In this document: one piece after another, positions 49,621 to 57,876 of the stretch
Layout of the letters: every line of letters begins with the position of its first letter
Numbering within the stretch: position 1 is the stretch's first letter
Assembly: GCA_028719205.1 (NCBI GenBank)
Contig: JAQUKH010000009.1
Coordinates: 11,082-75,081 of the forward strand
Length of the DNA stretch: 64,000 nt
Source of the DNA: a bacterium
GTDB lineage: Bacteria > JACRDZ01 > JAQUKH01
Reading direction: 5' to 3'
Made by a program: the position numbers and the translations under genes
Notes under the pieces: generated by a model
What the model was told of the DNA's origin: nothing
Databases searched by the model: none
What the model saw: the letters and a program-made list of their open reading frames with translations, nothing else

Positions 49621-49651
49621 AGATAGTTGCAATTTCAATAAGGAAAAGATT

Positions 49652-50536
49652 GTGAGATCAAAAAGGATATTTATATTAACTTTATTTTTTGGGCTTTTAT
49701 TTGGTTTGGGAGATTCTCAATCACAGACAAGCTCAGAAAAAATACAAGAGACTATTGATTTGCTTAAAAATCGGGATAGTGATATTCGTAAGAAAGCTGT
49801 AATGGAATTAGGCGAATTAAAGGACGGGCGCGCGGTAAAGAGCCTTATCGATACGTTTCAGGATAGTAATGCGAATATCCGGGAGGAAGCATCCGCAGCT
49901 TTATGCAAAATAGGTAAACCTGCGATAGAGACCCTTATATCGGTACTCAGAGATGATAACGACAATCTTCGTGAAGGAGCCGCAAAAACTTTGAGTTGTA
50001 TGGGTAAAACCTCAGTGGATTTACTTATTTTAGAGCTTAAAAATACTTTCAGTTCTCTACATAAAGAAGTAATGGATGTACTTACTAAAATGGGCAATCC
50101 TGCCGTTGAACCGCTTATTAACACGCTTATAAATGATGAGGATACTGATGTTAAATTAAAAGCGGCTGAAGTTCTGGGCAGAATAGGGGATGTGCGCGCG
50201 GTTGACCCTCTTATAGCATTTTTAAAATATAGAGAGGATATGTTCCTTCAATGCAGTGTGGCAGTTGCTTTAGGTAATATTAAAGATGCACGGGCGGTAG
50301 ATCCGCTGATAGAAGCCTTTAAAACTGAAGAAGGCGGTGTCCGTCTGGCAGTATTGGACTCTTTAACTAAAATAAAAGATAAACGCGCGGTGGCACCTAT
50401 GGTTGATATGATTAAGAAAGATAAAAGTATTCAGGCTGAATTAGTAAAAAGCCTGGCTAATTTAATGGACAGTACTGAATTTGAAGCGTTTATTCTTGCC
50501 AATAAAGATGAACTTAATAATGTATTAGATAAATAA
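49652..50536 (+). CDS. Exported HEAT-repeat protein
   Basis: 294 residues, GTG start with an AAGGAAAAG site. A signal peptide (1-23) is followed by about eight HEAT/PBS-type helical repeats of 30-32 residues, each with a core such as VMELGELKDGRAVKSLIDTF, EVLGRIGDVRAVDPLIAFL and GNIKDARAVDPLIEAFK. Such solenoids act as scaffolds for protein binding. The pattern A/V-x2-LG-x-I/L-x-D-x-RAV-x-PLI is highly regular, so recent repeat duplication is likely. A downstream NHL-repeat gene is 21 bases away. Confidence 0.85.
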   Translation: MRSKRIFILTLFFGLLFGLGDSQSQTSSEKIQETIDLLKNRDSDIRKKAVMELGELKDGRAVKSLIDTFQDSNANIREEASAALCKIGKPAIETLISVLRDDNDNLREGAAKTLSCMGKTSVDLLILELKNTFSSLHKEVMDVLTKMGNPAVEPLINTLINDEDTDVKLKAAEVLGRIGDVRAVDPLIAFLKYREDMFLQCSVAVALGNIKDARAVDPLIEAFKTEEGGVRLAVLDSLTKIKDKRAVAPMVDMIKKDKSIQAELVKSLANLMDSTEFEAFILANKDELNNVLDK

Positions 50537-50557
50537 TAATAACCGACTTGACAATTT

Positions 50558-51493
50558 ATGGCTAAAAAGATAATTTTGTATATAATTCCGTTTTTTTTGC
50601 TGTTTTTGTTTGTTTTATATTCTAATGTCCTGTCGGTTAAAGCTTCAGGAGAAAAAAAACCCGCCGTTATTTACGGTAAGAATAATTATATTTTAAAGAA
50701 TCCTTCAGGTGTGGCAATAAATAAAACCAGCAAAAATATATATGTGACTGATACTGTAAACAGCAGAGTAGTGATTTTTAATCCTTCAGGCCAGTTTCTT
50801 TCTTCTTTTGGAGAAAAAGGAAAGGGTGAAGGACAATTTAATCTGCCTTATGATATCGCGATCGGGCCTGATGGAACTATCTATGTGAATGACCTTTCAT
50901 CATATTTTATTCAGGTATTTGATCCTGATGGAAAGTTTAAATTTCGTTTTGGTAAACCGGGCAAAAAAAAGGATCAGTTCATCCTGCCTTTTGGTTTAGA
51001 TGTAGATGCTAATGGCAATGTTTATGTAGTTGATGTTGAAAATAATACTGTTCAGATCTTTACGGGACAGGGGCAATTTATGAAGAAGTTTGGCCAAAGC
51101 GGGGCAAGAAATGGCGAGTTTTCGCAACCTTCAGATGTCGCGATAGATAAAAATGGGAATATATATGTAGTTGAGATGCGTAACTGCCGCGTGCAGGTAT
51201 TTGATAAAGATGGTAATTATAAATTCAAATTTGCTCAACCGGGGTCAGGGCCAGGTGATCTTTCTTCTCCAAAAGGGATAGCTATATCTTCTGATGGAAT
51301 GATATATGTCAGCGATTCAGGGAATGACAGGATCTCTGTTTTTTTAAAAAATGGATTATTCACTGAGTTTCGCGGAGATAAAGATGAATTAAAGGGAATA
51401 GAAAAAATAAATATTGATGATGATAATTATTTATATATTCCAGATTCGCAAAACAGCAGAATAAGGATTTTTAGTATAGGAAATGGTTTATAA
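50558..51493 (+). CDS. Exported NHL-repeat (beta-propeller) protein
   Basis: 311 residues with an N-terminal signal or anchor (about 5-27). Five to six NHL repeats follow, each with the core LPYDIAIGPDGTIYVNDLSS, LPFGLDVDANGNVYVVDVEN, QPSDVAIDKNGNIYVVEMRN or SPKGIAISSDGMIYVSDSGN, ending with RISVF or RVQVF. These form a six-bladed propeller, used for binding. It may act with the HEAT-repeat protein just upstream. It overlaps the convergent pgpA gene by 23 bases. Confidence 0.85.
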   Translation: MAKKIILYIIPFFLLFLFVLYSNVLSVKASGEKKPAVIYGKNNYILKNPSGVAINKTSKNIYVTDTVNSRVVIFNPSGQFLSSFGEKGKGEGQFNLPYDIAIGPDGTIYVNDLSSYFIQVFDPDGKFKFRFGKPGKKKDQFILPFGLDVDANGNVYVVDVENNTVQIFTGQGQFMKKFGQSGARNGEFSQPSDVAIDKNGNIYVVEMRNCRVQVFDKDGNYKFKFAQPGSGPGDLSSPKGIAISSDGMIYVSDSGNDRISVFLKNGLFTEFRGDKDELKGIEKINIDDDNYLYIPDSQNSRIRIFSIGNGL

Positions 51494-51929
51494 TTTGTAG
51501 TATGAAGTTGCTGTAGATCCCTGCCAGAATATCATCCGCCATTATGCCGGTCCCGCCGGGAAATTTTTGTAAATATGAGATCGGAAAAGGCTTCCAGATG
51601 TCAAAGATCCTGAATAAAGTAAAACCAAAGAAAATAAATTTAATGTTCAAGGGGATGAAAAGCATTGTTATAAGAAATCCGGCTATTTCATCAATAATGA
51701 TCTTGGGGCTGTCATGTTCATCAAATATGGTTTCTGCCAAAGAGGATATTTCTATTCCTAATATGATAAATAGAGTCGTGAAAATAATATAGATTTTGGG
51801 GCCCTTTAGAGAAAGAATAAAATATAAAGGAATACCTATTAATGTTCCAAGTGTTCCGGGCGCGACAGGGGAATATCCAACAAAAAAGCTCGCGAAAAAT
51901 TTCACAAGCTTTTTCTGCAGTTTATCCAT
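51471..51929 (-). CDS. pgpA: Phosphatidylglycerophosphatase A
   Basis: 152 residues with several membrane helices. The family signature is FFVGYSPVAPGTLGTLIG near the start. It removes the phosphate from phosphatidylglycerophosphate made by PgsA, encoded immediately upstream with an 8-base overlap. Together they complete phosphatidylglycerol synthesis. The gene is the last of the minus-strand operon and is convergent with the NHL gene. Confidence 0.9.
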   Translation of the reverse strand: MDKLQKKLVKFFASFFVGYSPVAPGTLGTLIGIPLYFILSLKGPKIYIIFTTLFIILGIEISSLAETIFDEHDSPKIIIDEIAGFLITMLFIPLNIKFIFFGFTLFRIFDIWKPFPISYLQKFPGGTGIMADDILAGIYSNFILQIINHFLY

Positions 51930-52530
51930 TTATCAATTCCTTGTTTTTATTGTAGTATTCAATGCCGGAAAGGACGGTAACTATTACTGTTGAAAACATT
52001 AAATAATATGGGCCTGAAATAAAGATCCACAAGGTTAATTTGTCTAAAAACGTATTATGACTGAAGATCTGTTCTATGGGGACAAAAAAACGGGTGAAAG
52101 TATCCCTGAAAAGAATAAGACAAATGCTTACTATGATAACCTCAAGCTGGTTTATGGTTTTATATTTGCCCGATTCTCTGGCCGGAATAACGTCGCCGTT
52201 AGAACTGGACAGTATACGGATCCCCATGACCATAAATTCCCTGCCCAGTATAATGATAACCATCCAACCGGGGATGATCTTTCTTTCCGTGAAGGAAAGT
52301 AAGGCGCAAAGGAGCAGCAGTTTATCCGCTAAGGGATCAAGCATCTGGCCGAATTTCGAAACAACATTGTAGCGTCTCGCAAGATGGCCGTCATAAAAAT
52401 CAGTGATAGTAGCAATGATAAAACACAGAAACGCCAAATAATTCAAAAATAAATTATTGAATTCAAAAAGAAAATAGAATATTACCGCGAAAAAAATTCG
52501 GGAGATGGTGATTTTATTTACTAGATGCAT
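51922..52530 (-). CDS. pgsA: CDP-diacylglycerol-glycerol-3-phosphate 3-phosphatidyltransferase
   Basis: 202 residues with about six helices. The CDP-alcohol phosphotransferase motif (D-G-x2-A-R-x8-G-x3-D-x3-D) reads DGHLARRYNVVSKFGQMLDP plus LADK, with all metal-binding Asp residues present. It forms phosphatidylglycerophosphate, the substrate of the adjacent PgpA. It overlaps coaD by 17 bases and pgpA by 8. Confidence 0.92.
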   Translation of the reverse strand: MHLVNKITISRIFFAVIFYFLFEFNNLFLNYLAFLCFIIATITDFYDGHLARRYNVVSKFGQMLDPLADKLLLLCALLSFTERKIIPGWMVIIILGREFMVMGIRILSSSNGDVIPARESGKYKTINQLEVIIVSICLILFRDTFTRFFVPIEQIFSHNTFLDKLTLWIFISGPYYLMFSTVIVTVLSGIEYYNKNKELING

Positions 52531-53011
52531 TTTTATTCAGTTTGGCGTTAATTTTATTCCTGACTATGTCAGGAACAAGCCCGTTAATGTTTCCGCCGTA
52601 GGAGGCGATCTCTTTTATTACACTTGAAGAGACATATGAATATATCTCATTCGGCATGAGGAAAACCGTTTCAATTTTGTCATCCAGTTTACGGTTCATC
52701 AAAGCCATCTGGAATTCATATTCAAAATCAGTCATAGCCCTAACCCCGCGGATAATGACATGGGCCTTCTGTTTATTAACATAATTTATCAATAACCCGT
52801 CCAGTGAATCCACTTTAACCCGTTTAAGTTTTTTGAGGGAATCTGTTAGCATTTCCAGTCTTTCTTCAAGCGTGAAAAAAGGTTCTTTATGCGGATGTTT
52901 CGCCACAGCTATGATAATATGATCAAAAATTTTCAGTGCCCGTTCTATAATGTCCACATGTCCATTGGTCACTGGATCAAAACTTCCCGGATAAATCGCG
53001 ATTTTAGACAT
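52514..53011 (-). CDS. coaD: Phosphopantetheine adenylyltransferase
   Basis: 165 residues. It makes dephospho-CoA in coenzyme A synthesis. The nucleotidyltransferase motif is YPGSFDPVTNGHVDII (catalytic His18 in the T/N-GH element). Further conserved stretches are AVAKHPHKEPFFT, IIRGVRAMTDFEYEFQMA and the C-terminal YSYVSSSVIKEIA. It starts 2 bases after rsmD, the classic rsmD-coaD pair. Confidence 0.94.
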   Translation of the reverse strand: MSKIAIYPGSFDPVTNGHVDIIERALKIFDHIIIAVAKHPHKEPFFTLEERLEMLTDSLKKLKRVKVDSLDGLLINYVNKQKAHVIIRGVRAMTDFEYEFQMALMNRKLDDKIETVFLMPNEIYSYVSSSVIKEIASYGGNINGLVPDIVRNKINAKLNKNASSK

Positions 53012-53013
53012 GA

Positions 53014-53511
53014 TTATTCTTCCTTTTTTTGATAGATCGACAACACGGTATCGCCGTATTTTTTCTTTTTCCAGAGTTTGAAAACATTATTTTCTTCCGG
53101 CAGAACTTCTTTCCAATAATGTTCCAGTATCAGAAAACCTGACTTTTTCAGGATATCATATTTTACAAGCCCTGTCAAAAGTTTCTCATATTGGTTTTCA
53201 TGGTATGGCGGATCGGCAAAAATAAAATCGAATTTACTGCCATTCCGGAAAAGCTTTTCTATAGCTAAAAAGACATCCTGTTTTATGATTTCAATTTTTT
53301 GTTCTTGCAGGGGTGTTACGGTGTTACGTCGGGATGCCCTTACTGCAGGCTGATTGTCGACAAGAATAACATGCCTGGCACCCTTGCTCAATGCCTCAAA
53401 CCCAATAGTACCTTTCCCCGCGAAAAGATCAAGAAAATCAGCATCAACTATTTCACTTTGAAAGATATTAAAAATAGCCTGTTTTACTTTATTTTGTGTC
53501 GGGCGCAGCAA
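53014..53511 (-). CDS. rsmD: 16S rRNA (guanine(966)-N(2))-methyltransferase, N-terminally short
   Basis: 165 residues. The methyltransferase core is present: SAM motif FLDLFAGKGTIGFEALSKGA, and the catalytic DPPY in FIFADPPYHENQY. The frame starts at TTG 53511, reading LRPTQNKVKQAIFNI; ordinary RsmD has about 20 residues before this RPT motif. GGGAG lies 8 bases before the TTG. The gene overlaps the end of gpmI by 23 bases. Either the enzyme lost its N-terminal strand or an upstream start in another frame was missed. Confidence 0.88.
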   Translation of the reverse strand: MLRPTQNKVKQAIFNIFQSEIVDADFLDLFAGKGTIGFEALSKGARHVILVDNQPAVRASRRNTVTPLQEQKIEIIKQDVFLAIEKLFRNGSKFDFIFADPPYHENQYEKLLTGLVKYDILKKSGFLILEHYWKEVLPEENNVFKLWKKKKYGDTVLSIYQKKEE

Positions 53512-55030
53512 TTAAATTTTCTCCCGTCATTTCTTTTGGTTTTTCCAGGTTCAAAAGCCCCAAAATAGTAGAAGCTATATCGGCCAGGATCCCGTGCTTT
53601 AATTTTAATTTGCCTGCGCCTATAATAATAAGCGGAACAGGATTGGTTGTGTGCGCGGTATAAATTTCTGAAGTTTCATAATCGATCATTTGTTCAGCAT
53701 TGCCGTGATCGCTTGTGAGAAGGGCGGTTCCGCCTTTTTTGAGGATGGAGTCTATTGTTTTCCCGACACATGTATCAACGGCCTCAACTGCTTTTATCGT
53801 TGCGTTTAAATCACCGGTGTGTCCCACCATATCGAAATTCGCGTAATTTAAAACTATAAAATCGTAGATACCGGTTTCAATCCGTTTAATTACTTCATCA
53901 GTAACTTCATACGCGCTCATTTCCGGCTTCAAATCATAAGTTGGTATTTTCGGCGAAGGAATCAGGCATCGATCTTCACCTTTGTAAACCTGCTCTCTTC
54001 CACCGTTGAAGAAAAAAGTTACATGCGCGTATTTTTCAGTTTCCGCTATACGCAGTTGTTTAAAACCCGACTTACTTATAATTTCTCCAAGGCCGTTATG
54101 TATATCTTCATTTGGAAATACAACAGGAAGCTTAAAATCCTTTTCATATTCATAAAAACATACAAAATCCACTTTTGGGAAAACGTTTCTTTCAAATTCA
54201 ATGAAAGTTTTATCCGTCAGACTTTTGGTTATCTGTCTCGCGCGGTCGGGCCGGAAATTATAAAAAATCACAGTATCATTATCAGATATTTTTGCTAAAG
54301 CATTATTTTTGGAGTCGGTTAAGATTAATGGCATAATAAATTCATCGGTTTTGCCTTCTTTATAAGAGGCTTCAACAGCCTCAATCGCATTTTTTATTTT
54401 TTTACCCTGTCCCAAAACCATTGCGTCATATGCCAGTTTAATCCTTTCCCATCGTTTATCCCGATCCATGGCGTAATATCTGCCCATTATCGTTGCTATA
54501 TGCCCGATTTTAAGCTCTTCGAGTTTTTTCTCCAGTTGTTTCAAATAACCTGATCCGGCAGTAGGAGATACATCCCGTCCGTCAAGAAAACAATGGATGA
54601 ATATCTTTTCGATCTTATTTTGTTTTGCCATATCAAGCAATCCGAAAAGATGTTCTATATGGCTGTGGACCCCGCCGTCTGAAAGAAGCCCTATTATATG
54701 GAGATTTGTATTTTTAGCCTTAACTGTATTAAAGGCATTTAACAGCACCTCATTTTTAAAAAGGCTTCCGTCCCTTATTGATTTTGAGATTCGGGACAGG
54801 GATTGCCAGACGATCCGGCCCGCGCCGATATTGAGATGTCCGACTTCGGAATTTCCCATTTGTCCTTCAGGAAGCCCGACTGCTTCGCCTGACGCGGTAA
54901 GGTGCGTGGAAGGATAATTTTTAAAAAATCCTTCGATATTTGGTTTTTTAGCCAGGAAATAAGCATTGCCTTTTTTATTTTTGTTTATTCCCCATCCATC
55001 CAGAATTATAAGCGCGACCGGTTTTTTCAA
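53489..55030 (-). CDS. gpmI: 2,3-bisphosphoglycerate-independent phosphoglycerate mutase
   Basis: 513 residues. It interconverts 2- and 3-phosphoglycerate with two manganese ions and a phospho-Ser. The phosphorylated Ser is in GQMGNSEVGHLNIGAGR, the metal sites include IILDGWG near the start and DHGNAEQM and HTTNPVP at the end. The TTG at 55030 (KKPVALIILDG) is preferred since GGAG is 5 bases upstream; a GTG at 55036 is in frame too. First gene of the minus-strand operon gpmI-rsmD-coaD-pgsA-pgpA. Confidence 0.92.
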   Translation of the reverse strand: MKKPVALIILDGWGINKNKKGNAYFLAKKPNIEGFFKNYPSTHLTASGEAVGLPEGQMGNSEVGHLNIGAGRIVWQSLSRISKSIRDGSLFKNEVLLNAFNTVKAKNTNLHIIGLLSDGGVHSHIEHLFGLLDMAKQNKIEKIFIHCFLDGRDVSPTAGSGYLKQLEKKLEELKIGHIATIMGRYYAMDRDKRWERIKLAYDAMVLGQGKKIKNAIEAVEASYKEGKTDEFIMPLILTDSKNNALAKISDNDTVIFYNFRPDRARQITKSLTDKTFIEFERNVFPKVDFVCFYEYEKDFKLPVVFPNEDIHNGLGEIISKSGFKQLRIAETEKYAHVTFFFNGGREQVYKGEDRCLIPSPKIPTYDLKPEMSAYEVTDEVIKRIETGIYDFIVLNYANFDMVGHTGDLNATIKAVEAVDTCVGKTIDSILKKGGTALLTSDHGNAEQMIDYETSEIYTAHTTNPVPLIIIGAGKLKLKHGILADIASTILGLLNLEKPKEMTGENLIAAPDTK

Positions 55031-55155
55031 GATCACTCCGTATTTGATTATTAAAATAAATATTATATCATTAATAAAAAATTTCTACTATAGACTTTTT
55101 TGATTTTTGATAGTAGAATTTATCCACTATAAAGAAAAATATCAGGAAAATCGGA

Positions 55156-56319
55156 ATGCCAGGCCATATGAAAAAAACAGGTTCCCTTATTACGCTCGAA
55201 AAAGCAAAAAATATTATTTCCGATTATGTTAGTTACAAGACGGAAACAATAAATACCCAAAATGCTCTAGGCCGCTGTCTTGCTCAAGATTTAACCGCGC
55301 CTGAGAATTTCCCCGCGTTCAAGAGATCGCTTTACGATGGTTTTGCCGTAAATTCAAAAAAACACAGGGTAGGGGTTCAAAATTTTGAACCCTTGCGAAT
55401 TGCCACAGGCCAAATTTTACCGGTTGGCGCGGATTCTGTAGTAATGCTTGAGGATGCAAAAATAACAGGGAATAAAATTACTTTTTCTTCAAGAATCCGT
55501 CCGGGACAAAATGTTATTCATGCAGGAGAGGATCTCAGAAAAGGAGAATTTATTTTAAATAAAGGTTTCCTGCTCAGGCCTCAGGATATCGGATTACTTC
55601 AGGGATTAGGTATTAAAAATATCAAAGTTTTTAAAAAACTTTCTGCGGGTATTGTATCTTCCGGAAACGAGCTTGTTTTTTCGGATAAAATCCCGGGATA
55701 TGGACAAGTGCGGGATATGAATTCCGGTATGCTTTTTAATCTGGTCCTGCGCTCAGGAGGAGAGCCTGTCTTATTGGGTATATGTCCTGATAAAAAAGAA
55801 GAAATTAAAAAATTTATCGGCAAATTAAATAAATTTAAATTGGATTTGATTTTGTTTACCGGTGGAACATCCGTGGGAAACAGCGATATTTTGGAAGAAG
55901 CTTTATCATCACTTCACGGGAGCAAGATCCTTTTCCATGGCTTAAAAACAAAACCGGGTAAGCCTGCGCTGGCCGGTTTTTGGAAAGACCGTTTGATCAT
56001 AGGTCTTCCCGGCAGGCCGAGTTCCGCGTTCGTGGTATTTCATCTTTTAGTTAAACCGGTTCTGCGCTATTTTCGCGGTCCTTTCAATATGCTGGAAGTT
56101 GTTTTGAAAGAGAGTATTTCAAGTAATCCGGAAGTTGAAGAATATGTGCCTGTTCTAATTGAACAAAAAAAAGGAACTTTATACGCGTGGCCGATGAGGG
56201 CAAAACCATCTTTATTCTCTCCCTTGATCTTTTCTCAAGGCGCGATAAAAATTCCCATCGGCCGGAAGATCATTAAAAAAGGCCAGGTAGTGAAGGCCCT
56301 TCTCTGGAATGATCTATGA
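55156..56319 (+). CDS. moeA: Molybdopterin molybdenumtransferase
   Basis: 387 residues of the MoeA family, which inserts molybdenum (or tungsten) into molybdopterin. Seen are PAFKRSLYDGFAV near 52-64, the PGQNVIHAGEDLRKG loop, LFTGGTSVGNSDI (the MogA-like site), and GLPGRPSSAFVVF, the usual GLPGNP-VS motif with Asn to Arg. Its presence shows that a Mo/W cofactor enzyme is made in this organism, which bears on whether the NuoG fusion binds one. It overlaps the next gene by ATGA. Confidence 0.9.
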   Translation: MPGHMKKTGSLITLEKAKNIISDYVSYKTETINTQNALGRCLAQDLTAPENFPAFKRSLYDGFAVNSKKHRVGVQNFEPLRIATGQILPVGADSVVMLEDAKITGNKITFSSRIRPGQNVIHAGEDLRKGEFILNKGFLLRPQDIGLLQGLGIKNIKVFKKLSAGIVSSGNELVFSDKIPGYGQVRDMNSGMLFNLVLRSGGEPVLLGICPDKKEEIKKFIGKLNKFKLDLILFTGGTSVGNSDILEEALSSLHGSKILFHGLKTKPGKPALAGFWKDRLIIGLPGRPSSAFVVFHLLVKPVLRYFRGPFNMLEVVLKESISSNPEVEEYVPVLIEQKKGTLYAWPMRAKPSLFSPLIFSQGAIKIPIGRKIIKKGQVVKALLWNDL

Positions 56320-57737
56320 ACCCTATTTTTATTAAATTTAAATACAAAGACTGTAATCCTGTAAATATATACAGTAAACTCGGGGCCGGAAAAGATACTG
56401 TTGTTTTAGACAGCGGAGATTCATCTGAAAAAATAGCCCGCTGGTCATTTATCGGAATGGATCCGTTCCTTATATTCCGTTCAAAAAATAACAGGAATGA
56501 AATTATTTATTATTCTGACAAAAAGCCCGGAAAGACGATAGTTCCAGGGGATCCTCTTACTGTTTTAAAACAGCTGTTTGATCAATATAAAATAAAACAA
56601 AAAAATAAATTACCCCCGTTTTTTGGAGGATTGGCAGGATTTTTCAGCTACGATTTTGTAAATTTTTTTGAAAAGATCCCGAGGACAACTGTTGATGACG
56701 CCAAAAATTACGATTGTTATTTTCTTTTTGTTAAGACGGTGGTTGCTATTGATAAGCTTAATAAAGAGGTTTGGGCCATTACAAATATTGAAGAAAATGG
56801 CAAAGATGCAAAGGGTGTTCATAAAAGAGGAATGAATATCCTTAAAAAATTAAAAGATAAAATCGTAAAAGAGAAAAAAACAGGATCTTTACCGGTTAAA
56901 AATATCCGCATAAATTCCCTGCGTTCAAATTACACATTTTCTGAATACAAAAAAATTGTTGAAAAAACAAAAAAATATATTAAAAGCGGGGATATCTATC
57001 AGGCAAATCTTTCACAGCGTTTTAAGGCAAAAGCGAAAAATATAGACCCGTTTTGTTTATATCAAAAATTAAGGAAGATCAATCCTTCGCCCTTCGCGTG
57101 TTTTTTGAATTTTTCGGATGTAAAAATAATAAGCTCGTCTCCTGAAAGGCTTATTAAACTTTCGGGAAAAATTATTGAGACAAGGCCTATCGCGGGTACA
57201 AGGCCGCGCGGAAAAGATGACGCTCATGATAAAAAAATGGAGAAAGAATTGATCCTTAATGAAAAAGAGCGGGCTGAACATATTATGCTTGTGGACCTTG
57301 AGAGGAATGACCTGGGCCGGGTTTGTAAATATAATTCCATTAAGGTTGATGAGCTTATGGTCCTCGAAAAGTATTCGCATGTTATTCATATTGTTTCGAA
57401 TGTCAGAGGCGAACTGCAGAAAGGCAAGGACGCCTTCGATTGTATCCGCGCGTGTTTTCCAGGCGGAACGATCACCGGTGTTCCCAAGGTGAGGTGTATG
57501 GGGATCATCGATGAACTGGAAAAACACAGGCGCGGGCCATACACGGGTTCAGCCGGTTATATTTCTTTTAACGGCGATATGGACCTGAATATTCTGATCA
57601 GGACCTTTGTTCTAAAAGATGATAATTTATATTTTCAGGTAGGAGGAGGGATCGTAGCGGATTCTGTGCCTTCAAAGGAATATGAGGAGACACTGCATAA
57701 GGCGGAAGCGCTGATGGAGGCGATAGGGGTGAAATAA
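56316..57737 (+). CDS. pabB: Anthranilate/para-aminobenzoate synthase component I
   Basis: 473 residues of the chorismate-binding family. Motifs: ETRPIAGTRPRGKDDAHD, ERAEHIMLVDLERNDLGRV and FPGGTITGVPKVRCMGII. It uses chorismate and ammonia to form aminodeoxychorismate (PabB) or anthranilate (TrpE). In E. coli PabB the corresponding motif has Lys (PIKGT); here it is Ala (PIAGT), as in TrpE. The class IV aminotransferase downstream, related to PabC, favours a folate role. It is translationally coupled to moeA. Confidence 0.82.
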   Translation: MNPIFIKFKYKDCNPVNIYSKLGAGKDTVVLDSGDSSEKIARWSFIGMDPFLIFRSKNNRNEIIYYSDKKPGKTIVPGDPLTVLKQLFDQYKIKQKNKLPPFFGGLAGFFSYDFVNFFEKIPRTTVDDAKNYDCYFLFVKTVVAIDKLNKEVWAITNIEENGKDAKGVHKRGMNILKKLKDKIVKEKKTGSLPVKNIRINSLRSNYTFSEYKKIVEKTKKYIKSGDIYQANLSQRFKAKAKNIDPFCLYQKLRKINPSPFACFLNFSDVKIISSSPERLIKLSGKIIETRPIAGTRPRGKDDAHDKKMEKELILNEKERAEHIMLVDLERNDLGRVCKYNSIKVDELMVLEKYSHVIHIVSNVRGELQKGKDAFDCIRACFPGGTITGVPKVRCMGIIDELEKHRRGPYTGSAGYISFNGDMDLNILIRTFVLKDDNLYFQVGGGIVADSVPSKEYEETLHKAEALMEAIGVK

Positions 57738-57853
57738 ACTCCCCCTGGCCCCCTCTTTAAAAAAAGAGGGGGTAAAATAGGAAGAGAAAAATAAGATATA
57801 ATTTTACTATATTTATTTCCCCTCTTTTTTTAAAGAGGGGATTAAGGGGAGTT
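57737..57853. mobile_element. MITE-like element upstream of the ankyrin gene
   Basis: 117 bases bounded by imperfect inverted ends AACTCCCC (57737-57744) and GGGGAGTT (57846-57853). Inside are two copies of CCCCTCTTT(A)nAAAGAGGGG in opposite places. There is no coding capacity. A closely similar element of 130 bases lies on the other side of the ankyrin gene. Confidence 0.7.
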
Positions 57854-57876
57854 CGGATTATACAAGGAGATAAAAT

